Shown piece after piece: positions 6,507 through 12,878 of a stretch of DNA of 12,878 nucleotides (position 1 is its first letter; every line of letters starts with the position of its first letter). The notes beneath the pieces are model-generated. The model made no database searches. It worked only from the letters and a program-made list of their open reading frames with translations, and was not told the DNA's origin. This stretch comes from DASXUC01 sp036004445 (lineage in GTDB: Bacteria; Sysuimicrobiota; Sysuimicrobiia; Sysuimicrobiales; Kaftiobacteriaceae), in contig DASYRL010000013.1 in the NCBI GenBank assembly GCA_036004445.1, positions 1-12,878 of the forward strand, written 5' to 3'. Made by a program: the position numbers and the translations under genes.

Positions 6507-6913
6507 GGCAGATGAAAACGCCAATCGTAATCATCATGGTGGCGCTGGCGGTCCTCGCGGCGGGGTGCGGAGCGCCGCGGGTGGCGGTGGTCGATTCGGA
6601 CCGGGTCCTCAATGAGAGCGTGCTGGCGTTGACATTTCAGAAACAATTGGGCGAGCGCGAGCGGGCCATGGCGGAGGACCTCCGGCTGCTCGGCCCCCAG
6701 TTGCCCGTCGTGGAAATCGAGGCCCGCCGGCAGCTCTATATGCGCGATCTGCAGAAAATGAAGCAAGAACTTGAGAAGCGCCTGGGCGACCGGATCCGCG
6801 AGGTGGTCGCCGAAGTGGCCAAAGAGCGGCGCCTGAAGCTGGTGCTGGTGAAAAACGCCACGACCTACGGCGGCATGGACGTCACCGCCGACGTCATCGC
6901 CAAACTAAAATGA
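6503..6913 (+). CDS. OmpH/Skp-family lipoprotein
   Basis: A 136-residue protein. GTG 6503 is chosen because it overlaps the previous stop by 4 bases and has GAGG at 6494-6497 five bases upstream; ATG 6512 is an alternative. A short hydrophobic signal (about 6-20) ends in the lipobox LAAGC, giving Cys22 as the lipid-attachment site with Gly at +2. The mature part begins with VAVVDSDRVLNES (27-39), continues with a helical hairpin (about 44-107) and ends with LKLVLVKNATTYGGMDVTADVIAKL (111-135), the standard OmpH closing element. A lipid anchor differs from the soluble Skp of proteobacteria and would tether the chaperone to a membrane. It is the last gene before the 88-base gap holding heptamer array B. 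Confidence 0.9.
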   Translation: MRQMKTPIVIIMVALAVLAAGCGAPRVAVVDSDRVLNESVLALTFQKQLGERERAMAEDLRLLGPQLPVVEIEARRQLYMRDLQKMKQELEKRLGDRIREVVAEVAKERRLKLVLVKNATTYGGMDVTADVIAKLK

Positions 6914-6916
6914 CCT

Positions 6917-6996
6917 GCGGGAACAGGGATCAGGGATCAGGGATCAGACCGGCCTGGTTCGCTGTTCCCGGTTCCCTGTTCCCGGTTCCCTGTTCC
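6917..6996 (+). repeat. Heptanucleotide repeat array B, ending 5 bases before the lpxD start
   Basis: The left half has three exact CAGGGAT units (6924-6944) after a diverged GCGGGAA (6917-6923). The right half has five units alternating CTGTTCC and CGGTTCC (6962-6996). Left units reversed read CTGATCC, one base from CTGTTCC, so the halves are in phase and can pair into an imperfect stem around a loop containing ACCGGCCTGGT. The array fills nearly all of the 88-base gap between ompH and lpxD (6914-7001). No promoter or Shine-Dalgarno is apparent in that gap. Confidence 0.88.
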
Positions 6997-7001
6997 CCGG
7001 C

Positions 7002-8041
<1,040 letters not shown>

Positions 8042-8045
<4 letters not shown>

Positions 8046-9355
8046 TCCCTTCGACCGCCACGCCCTCGCGAGCGCGCGGCGGCGCTCGGTGCGCTCGCTC
8101 AGGGCCTGCGGCCCGCCGCTGGCTCGCGGCCGGACTCGCCGCCGCCTTCTGCGCGGCCGCCGCAGGCGTAGGATCCGGTGCCTCACGGCCCGCAGCGGCG
8201 CGCCTGCCCGCCGGGGTCACCGTCGAGGTGACAGGGAATCCGGCAGACCCGCAGATCATCCGCGACGGCATCCGCCAGGCGATCCTGCGTGCAACCACCG
8301 CGCGACCCGGATCGCAGATCAGCATCGACGCCGTCGACCCGCCGCCGCTGCGGCCCGGGGAGCGTTCGCGAATCCGCGTCCGGGTCGCGGTCCGAAACCC
8401 CATGGCCACCGCGGTGTCCGGCGACGTCTGGGCCGCGGTCACCAACGTGCCCATGGACCTGGCAACGCCGGCGCGCCTGCTGGTCAGCAATCGTCCCGAG
8501 ACGGTCACCGCCAACGGGCTCTTGTTCGAAGAGGCCGTCGCGCCGGATGAATCGGTGCGCCTGCTCTACCATCATCGCAACGGCGCGGCCACCCGCAAGG
8601 TGATCACGGTCACCCTGGCCAATCCGGCCGAGGCGCCGGCGGTGGTCGTGCTGACCGGTGCAGCCGCCGGTCCCTCCAACGACGTCATGTATGCCGGAGG
8701 AGCCGCCACCGCGCGGTTCGTGCGCCGGCTCGCCGCGGGGCAGGGGCTCGTGTTGGATCTTCCCGGCCGCCGCGCGTACACGTTCGCGGTCGTCGACGCT
8801 CCGCCCGGCGCGCTGGTGACCGGTCTGCTGCAGGCGCAGCTCCTGCGCGGCGCGCAGGTGACGGTCTCCGTCCACATCCGGGCGCCGTGGCTGCTGGCAC
8901 GGACGGTCACCACCGAGGTCAACCAACCCGCCGTGGCGCACCCGCGCGGGGTATTCCGGATCGCCGAGGTCCGTCTGGGGCGGACGGTGCGCGATGGAGA
9001 GCGCGTCGTGCTCACCGACCTGGGCGCCGTGGTGACGCCTGACGATCCGGCCACCGGCGAGCGGCTCCGCGGCGACTACGGCATCCTCTACCGGCTGATC
9101 GTCGAGCTCATCAATCCCCTCGATGGTCCGGTGGCATTCGAGATCACCGCCGAGGCCCTCAATGGCCCCGCGCGCGGGATGCTGCTGATTGATGGATGGC
9201 CAGTCGACTTTGGGCTCCTCCGCGTGGGGCAGGGCCGTGTGCTGACGTCCTTGGAGGTCGCTCCCCACGACACGCGCATCGTCGAGATGCTGACGATGCC
9301 GGCGGCCGGGTCATTCTATCCCGTCCGGCTGGCCGTGCAGAGCATCCCCAAGTGA
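8042..9355 (+). CDS. Unrecognised secreted beta-rich protein between lpxD and lpxC
   Basis: A 437-residue protein of no family I recognise. GTG 8042 sits in a GTGA overlap with lpxD, and there is no other good start for over 100 codons. A long Arg-rich n-region (1-26) and hydrophobic core (27-43) make a signal peptide, with likely cleavage in the following Ala/Ser-rich stretch. The rest is mostly strand-forming, with landmarks such as SVRLLYHHRNGAATRKVITVTL (171-192), GPSNDVMYAGGAATARFV (210-227) and YGILYRLIVELINPLDGP (346-363), suggesting consecutive beta-sandwich domains. No cysteine pairs or catalytic motif are evident. Both ends overlap lipid A genes, so it is surely co-expressed with them; a role in envelope or surface-layer attachment is only a guess. 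The 5' end contains a GC-rich palindrome (8068-8127). Confidence 0.85.
8068..8127 (+). repeat. GC-rich imperfect palindrome inside the signal-peptide coding region
   Basis: GCGAGCGCGCGGCGG (8068-8082) is complementary at 13 of 15 positions to CCGCCGCTGGCTCGC (8113-8127). Inside it, GGGCC-TGC-GGCCC (8102-8114) forms a competing small hairpin. The segment encodes the unusually long Arg/Ala-rich n-region of the secreted protein. It looks like a palindromic repeat captured in a coding sequence, though extreme GC content makes chance pairing easier. Confidence 0.5.
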
Positions 9356-10182
9356 CCGTTCCCCGCCAGGGTACGATCGCCGGGCCGTGCGGTCTCGCCG
9401 GACGCGGGCTGCACTCCGGGCAACCCGCCCGGCTGCGCTGCCTCCCGGCGCCTGTGGATACCGGCATCGTCTTCGCGGCTGCAGCCGGCGGGCCGGAGAT
9501 CCCCGCACGCCTCGATGCCGTCGTCGGCACGCGGCGCGGGGTCAGCCTTGGGCGGGGAAGCCGCGTGGTCCGCACCGTCGAGCACCTCCTGGCCGCCGCG
9601 CACGCGCTGGGCATCGCGAATCTGCGCGTTGAGGTCGAGGGCGACGAACTCCCCGTGATGGACGGAAGCGCACAACCCTACGTCCACGCATTCCAGGCCG
9701 CCGGACTCCTTGCGCAGGACGCGTCGTGGCCCCCCGTCGTCCTGGGCCATCCGGCATGGGTGACCCATGGCACCTCGTCCGTGCTGGCGATACCCTCCAC
9801 CGAGCTGCGGGTCACCTACGTCGTCCCGACGGGACTGTCCGCGCTGGGCACCCAGGTGGTCGACGTCCCGGACCCGCCGCGCGCCTTCGCCCGGGATCTT
9901 GCGCCGGCGCGCACGTGGGGGTTCGCCCGCGAACTGGACGGACTCCGGGCGGAAGGCCTCGCCCTCGGTGCGTCGGAAGAGAACACCCTGGGGTTGGGAC
10001 CGGACGGCTACCTGTGGCCGAGTCGGTTTCCCGATGAACCCGCGCGGCACAAAGTGCTCGATCTGTTGGGCGACGTGGCGCTGTTGGGTCGCCCGTTGCG
10101 CGCGCACGTCATCGCGGTGGCGGCTGGACATACGCTGCACGTCGCACTGGCACGCCGGATCTTGGAGACGGAAGCGACATGA
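9352..10182 (+). CDS. lpxC: LpxC, UDP-3-O-acyl-N-acetylglucosamine deacetylase
   Basis: A 276-residue zinc-dependent deacetylase that performs the committed step of lipid A synthesis. GTG 9352 overlaps the previous stop (GTGA, 9352-9355) and places the conserved opening (TIAGPCGLAGRGLHSG) at the N-terminus. Zinc ligands are visible: His78 in RTVEHLLAA, and His233 and Asp237 in ARHKVLDLLGD, corresponding to E. coli His79, His238 and Asp242. Glu77 matches the catalytic Glu78, Lys234 the conserved Lys239, and His260 in AAGHTLH the catalytic His265. ELPVMDGSAQPY (99-110) is the usual family signature. It is slightly shorter than E. coli LpxC (305) and not fused to FabZ, unlike in Bacteroidota. 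It ends in an ATGA overlap with fabZ. Confidence 0.98.
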   Translation: MTVPRQGTIAGPCGLAGRGLHSGQPARLRCLPAPVDTGIVFAAAAGGPEIPARLDAVVGTRRGVSLGRGSRVVRTVEHLLAAAHALGIANLRVEVEGDELPVMDGSAQPYVHAFQAAGLLAQDASWPPVVLGHPAWVTHGTSSVLAIPSTELRVTYVVPTGLSALGTQVVDVPDPPRAFARDLAPARTWGFARELDGLRAEGLALGASEENTLGLGPDGYLWPSRFPDEPARHKVLDLLGDVALLGRPLRAHVIAVAAGHTLHVALARRILETEAT

Positions 10183-10619
10183 TCCTGGAACGCGAAGACA
10201 TCGAGCACATCATCCCCCACCGCCCACCGTTCCTATTCGTCGACCGTATCCTCGAGTTCGACGAGGACGCGCGGCGGATCGTGGGCGAGTATCAGGTGCG
10301 CGGTGACGAGTGGTTCTTCGCCGGCCACTTTCCCGGTCAGCCGGTCATGCCCGGCGTGCTGATCCTCGAAGCGATCGCGCAGACCGCCGCCTGCATGATT
10401 CTCCGCGCGCCGCAGTTCGCCGACCGCACACCGTACTTCGCCCGCATCGAGAACGCGCGCTTTCGCCGCCCGGTCCGGCCCGGCGACCGGCTGGTCATGG
10501 AGGTCTCGGTCGTCTGGCTCAAAGGACGCGTGGGGCGGACCACCGGCCAGGCCACGGTCAACGGGGTCGTGGCCGCGGAGGCGGAGTTCACGAGCGTGGC
10601 CGGGGATACTACAGTATGA
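10179..10619 (+). CDS. fabZ: FabZ, 3-hydroxyacyl-[acyl-carrier-protein] dehydratase
   Basis: A 146-residue hot-dog-fold dehydratase that converts 3-hydroxyacyl-ACP to trans-2-enoyl-ACP in fatty acid elongation. It competes with LpxA and LpxD for hydroxyacyl-ACP, hence its frequent place in lpx operons. It opens with the typical IEHIIPHRPPFLFVDRI (8-24). The active site reads AGHFPGQPVMPGVLILEAIAQ (48-68), with catalytic His50 and Glu64. Length equals the family norm. ATG 10179 overlaps the lpxC stop (ATGA) and is preceded by GGAAG (10170-10174). The end overlaps lpxA by ATGA (10616-10619). Confidence 0.98.
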   Translation: MILEREDIEHIIPHRPPFLFVDRILEFDEDARRIVGEYQVRGDEWFFAGHFPGQPVMPGVLILEAIAQTAACMILRAPQFADRTPYFARIENARFRRPVRPGDRLVMEVSVVWLKGRVGRTTGQATVNGVVAAEAEFTSVAGDTTV

Positions 10620-11455
10620 CCGTGACCGTGCATCCCACTGCGGTGGTCGATCCCTCAGCCGAGTTGGGGGAGGGCGCCGAGATCGGACCGTACGCGGTCA
10701 TCGGTCCCCGCGTCACCATCGGCGGGGGGACGCGGATCGGGCCGCACGTCGTGATCTTCGAGGACGTGCGCGTCGGCGCGGGCAACTTCATCGATGCCGG
10801 CTCGGTCATCGGCGGCGCGCCGCAGCACCGCAAGTACGCCGGCGAGCGTGCGTTCGTCCGGATCGGCGACCGCAACGTCATCCGCGAGCATGTGACGATC
10901 CACCGCGGGTTCGGCGCCGGGACGGCGACCGAGATCGGCGACGACAACCTGCTCATGGCGGCCGCGCATGTCGGCCACAACTGCCGTATCGGCCGCGACG
11001 CGGTCATCGTCAACGGGTCGCTGCTGGCCGGGTTCGTCGTCGTCGACGACCAGGCCAACATCAGCGGGCTGGTGGGGGTGCACCAGTATGTCCGCATCGG
11101 CCGCCTGGCGATGGTGGGGCCGGTGTCGATCGTGCGCCAGGACGTGCCGCCGTTTGTGGTCACGGCGGGACCCACGGCCAGCGCCTACGGGCTCAATACG
11201 GTCGGGCTCACCCGGGCCGGGGTGGCTGCCGCGCACCGCAACGCCCTCAAGCAGGCGTTCGCCCTGCTGTACCGTCAGCGCCTGGCCCTGCCGACCGCGC
11301 TGGCGCGCATGGACGCCGAGCTCGGCAGCGATCCGTTCGTGCGCGAAATGGTGGTTTTTCTGACGGGGGGAACGCATCGACGCGGAATCGTGCCGTGGTC
11401 GGGCGGAATGCCGCCGCGCCGAGAGGCGACGGAGTCGCCGTGGCGGTCGGACTGA
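10616..11455 (+). CDS. lpxA: LpxA, UDP-N-acetylglucosamine acyltransferase
   Basis: A 279-residue enzyme that transfers a 3-hydroxyacyl chain from ACP to UDP-GlcNAc, the first step of lipid A synthesis. Hexapeptide repeats form a left-handed beta-helix from about 5 to 185. GAPQHRKYAGE (67-77) is the substrate-binding loop signature. AAAHVGHNC (115-123) carries His118 and catalytic His121, matching E. coli His122 and His125, and GVHQY (154-158) holds the His160 equivalent. QDVPPFVVTAGPTASAYGLNTVGLTR (175-200) is standard. The C-terminal helices run to about 250, then a non-conserved tail of about 25 residues overlaps the lpxI start. ATG 10616 lies in an ATGA overlap with fabZ. Confidence 0.98.
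   Translation: MTVTVHPTAVVDPSAELGEGAEIGPYAVIGPRVTIGGGTRIGPHVVIFEDVRVGAGNFIDAGSVIGGAPQHRKYAGERAFVRIGDRNVIREHVTIHRGFGAGTATEIGDDNLLMAAAHVGHNCRIGRDAVIVNGSLLAGFVVVDDQANISGLVGVHQYVRIGRLAMVGPVSIVRQDVPPFVVTAGPTASAYGLNTVGLTRAGVAAAHRNALKQAFALLYRQRLALPTALARMDAELGSDPFVREMVVFLTGGTHRRGIVPWSGGMPPRREATESPWRSD
11431..11434 (+). promoter_or_regulatory. Shine-Dalgarno deciding the lpxI start
   Basis: GGAG lies 5 bases before GTG 11440 and inside the end of lpxA. It favours a start that puts VGLIAGSGRLP at the very N-terminus, as in other LpxI proteins, over a GTG at 11395 that would add 15 poorly conserved residues. Confidence 0.6.
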
Positions 11456-12231
11456 TTGCCGGGTCCGGCCGGCTGCCGGTCCTATTGGCGGAAGGGGTCA
11501 AATCGACCGGCCGCGGCCTCGTCCTCCTCTCTCTTGCCGGTGCCAGCGGTGAGCTGGCGGCGCTGGCCGACCACCGCTACGAGATCGGCTACGGCGATCT
11601 CGAGCGCATCCTGACGGTACTGCGGGAACACCGCGTGCGTGAGCTCGTCTTTGCCGGCGGGGTCCCGCGCATTCCGCCGACCGACCGCGCGGATGCGGCA
11701 TTTCGCGAGTTCCTCGCGTCCGGTTCCGCCCTGCCCGGTCAATCGTTGTTCCGTCGCGGGATCGAGCTCCTGGCCGGCCAGGGCATCCTGGTGCGCGGCC
11801 CGCTGGACGTGCGCCCCGACCTCGCCACTCCCCGCGGTGTGCTCACCACACGGGGGCTGAGTGCGGAGCAGCAGGAGGATATCCATCGGGGGATCGGTAT
11901 CGCGCGGGCGCTGGCCGCTGCGGAAATTGGCCAGACGATTGCCGTGGCCCACGGCGTCGTGGTGGCGGTCGAGGCCGCCGAGGGGACCGATGCGACGATC
12001 CGCCGCGCCGGGGCGCATGCGCAGGGATGCGTCATCGTCAAGGTCGCACGGCCTGATCAGGACATGCGATTTGACCTCCCCGCCGCCGGTCCGGAGACGA
12101 TTGCGGCGATGCGAGATGCTGGCGCTGCGGTGCTCGCGCTGGAGGCCGCTCGGACGCTGCTGCTCGATCGCGGGGCCGCGGTCGCCGCCGCCGACGCTGC
12201 CGGGATTGCCATTGCTGGAGTCGATCTCTGA
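11440..12231 (+). CDS. lpxI: LpxI, UDP-2,3-diacylglucosamine diphosphatase
   Basis: A 263-residue enzyme that hydrolyses UDP-2,3-diacylglucosamine to lipid X and UMP, replacing the unrelated LpxH of enterobacteria. The N-terminal domain begins VGLIAGSGRLPVLLAEG (3-19) and contains ELVFAGGVPR (68-77). The C-terminal domain shows the LpxI signatures AVAHGVVVAVEAAEGTDATIRRAG (168-191) and VKVARPDQDMRFDLPAAGPET (200-220); an Asp in the DMRFD segment is the catalytic residue in the Caulobacter enzyme. Length is close to the usual 270-280. GTG 11440 overlaps lpxA by 16 bases. LpxI is typical of alphaproteobacteria and many non-proteobacterial diderms. The stop TGA (12229-12231) overlaps the probable CTG start of lpxB. 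Confidence 0.96.
   Translation: MAVGLIAGSGRLPVLLAEGVKSTGRGLVLLSLAGASGELAALADHRYEIGYGDLERILTVLREHRVRELVFAGGVPRIPPTDRADAAFREFLASGSALPGQSLFRRGIELLAGQGILVRGPLDVRPDLATPRGVLTTRGLSAEQQEDIHRGIGIARALAAAEIGQTIAVAHGVVVAVEAAEGTDATIRRAGAHAQGCVIVKVARPDQDMRFDLPAAGPETIAAMRDAGAAVLALEAARTLLLDRGAAVAAADAAGIAIAGVDL
12217..12220 (+). promoter_or_regulatory. Possible Shine-Dalgarno for a non-standard lpxB start
   Basis: GGAG lies 7 bases before CTG 12228, a normal spacing. There is no ATG, GTG or TTG in the lpxB frame between the in-frame stop near 12072 and GTG 12276, so this site favours CTG as the true start. Confidence 0.45.
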
Positions 12232-12878
12232 TCAGACCCCAGACCCCAGACCCCGGACCCCGGACCGTATTCATCGTGGCGGGAGAGGTTTCCGGCGACA
12301 TCCAGGCCGCCCTGCTGATTGCGGAGTTGAAGCGCCGACCCCATCCGTTGCAGATCACTGGCGTGGGAGGGGTCCGGATGGCTGATGCCGGCGCCGCGCT
12401 GCTCTTCGACAGTTCCGACTGGGGGGTGATCGGACACGTCGTTCCGGTGCTGCGGGTGCGCCAGTACCTGAGGCGGCTCCGCGACGTGATCGCGGCCGTG
12501 CGTCGGATCCAGCCGCATCTGCTCGTCCTCGTCGACTTTCCTGGGTTCAATCTGCGGGTGGCGGCGGCGCTGCGCGGCCACCCGCCCGTTGCGTACTACT
12601 TCCCGCCAATGGTCTCCGTCCGAAAGGGAAACCGTGGCCGCCGCATCGCCGCCTTGGGCATGCGGCTGCTGGCCACACTCCCATTTGAAGCGACCGCGTA
12701 CGAGGCGGCCGGCGCCGACGTGCGGTTTGTGGGCCATCCCGCCGTTGACATGGTCCGGCCCATGTGGGATCTGGACATCCGCAGGGCGCGCCTCGGCCTC
12801 AGTGCCGGTTCCCGCGTGGTGGGGCTGCTGCCGGGCAGCCGGGCGCAGGAGGTGGCACTGCTCCTTCCCATCATGCTT
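12228..12878 (+). CDS. lpxB: LpxB, lipid-A-disaccharide synthase, N-terminal 217 codons, truncated by window end
   Basis: A GT19-family glycosyltransferase that joins lipid X to UDP-2,3-diacylglucosamine to form the lipid A disaccharide; the frame is open at the window end. Family motifs are VFIVAGEVSGD (14-24), GVGGVRMADAGA (45-56), VDFPGFNLRVA (102-112), LPFE (151-154), FVGHPAVD (167-174) and LLPGSRAQEV (200-209). The usual PQ-x-WAW segment instead reads YYFPPMVSVRKGNRGRR (123-139), a notable departure. The start is uncertain: CTG 12228 overlaps the lpxI stop as CTGA and has GGAG upstream, whereas GTG 12276 would remove the first beta-strand of the Rossmann fold. With the CTG start, residues 3-12 (RPQTPDPGPR) come from heptamer array C. 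Confidence 0.95.
   Translation, partial: MIRPQTPDPGPRTVFIVAGEVSGDIQAALLIAELKRRPHPLQITGVGGVRMADAGAALLFDSSDWGVIGHVVPVLRVRQYLRRLRDVIAAVRRIQPHLLVLVDFPGFNLRVAAALRGHPPVAYYFPPMVSVRKGNRGRRIAALGMRLLATLPFEATAYEAAGADVRFVGHPAVDMVRPMWDLDIRRARLGLSAGSRVVGLLPGSRAQEVALLLPIML
12233..12267 (+). repeat. Heptanucleotide repeat array C at the lpxI-lpxB junction
   Basis: Five heptamers in a row: CAGACCC three times, then CGGACCC and CGGACCG. Unlike arrays A and B it has only one orientation. It begins two bases after the lpxI stop and lies between the probable CTG start of lpxB and the first conserved codons, so it is probably translated. It shares GATCAGACC (12230-12238) with array B (6942-6950), and its units share the pattern C-N-G-N-N-C-C with the right half of B. 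Confidence 0.85.

Noticed and set aside
6628..6633. TTGACA inside the third ompH gene as a -35 box
   Set aside because: No acceptable -10 at 16-18 bases downstream, and it lies mid-gene with no start following.
4811..6996. CRISPR array interpretation of the short repeats
   Set aside because: Units are 7 bases with no spacers and no cas genes nearby; they are tandem repeats.
8183..9268. 361-codon open frame on the - strand opposite the secreted protein in the lpx run
   Set aside because: The + frame overlaps lpxD and lpxC by GTGA on both sides and has a signal peptide; the - frame has neither support.

Overview
The window is GC-rich and almost fully coding, with every supported gene on the + strand. 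It reads as a chromosomal outer-membrane (OM) biogenesis cluster from a Gram-negative-type (diderm) bacterium. The order is tamB(partial) - sigma factor - membrane protein - bamA - unknown exported protein - three ompH/skp-like genes - lpxD - unknown exported protein - lpxC - fabZ - lpxA - lpxI - lpxB(partial). A single block joining OM protein assembly, periplasmic chaperones and lipid A synthesis is known from diderm Firmicutes (Negativicutes, Halanaerobiales) and related deep Terrabacteria. The high GC, three-POTRA BamA and LpxI instead of LpxH fit a high-GC diderm Terrabacterium (for example an Armatimonadota/Sysuimicrobiota-like or Limnochordia-like lineage) better than a proteobacterium. 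This placement is inference and cannot be proven from the window.

Layout. Bases 2-238 are the end of a TamB-type protein. Bases 249-1560 hold a sigma-70 family factor overlapping a single-pass membrane protein, a possible sigma/anti-sigma pair inside the OM operon. BamA follows (1601-3430), then an unrecognised signal-peptide protein with a beta-rich C-terminus (3475-4797). Next is a strong hairpin made of heptanucleotide repeats and three OmpH-like genes (4909-6913): one with an N-terminal hydrophobic segment and two predicted lipoproteins, the middle one greatly extended by coiled coil. A second heptamer array (6917-6996) runs up to five bases before the lpxD start. From lpxD to lpxB (7002-12878) every junction overlaps by 4 to 16 bases, which points to one transcript with coupled translation. 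An unrecognised secreted protein (8042-9355) sits between lpxD and lpxC. A third heptamer array lies in the 5' end of lpxB, which has no ATG/GTG/TTG start in the expected place.

Together LpxA, LpxC, LpxD, LpxI and LpxB cover the early lipid A pathway from UDP-GlcNAc to the lipid A disaccharide, with FabZ supplying acyl chains. BamA, TamB and the OmpH proteins handle insertion and chaperoning of envelope proteins. The most unusual items are the sigma/membrane-protein pair, the three heptamer arrays at gene starts, the two conserved-looking but unrecognised exported proteins, and altered signature motifs in BamA and LpxB. No tRNA, rRNA, CRISPR, transposase or attachment site was seen, and there is no gene-free stretch over 300 bases.
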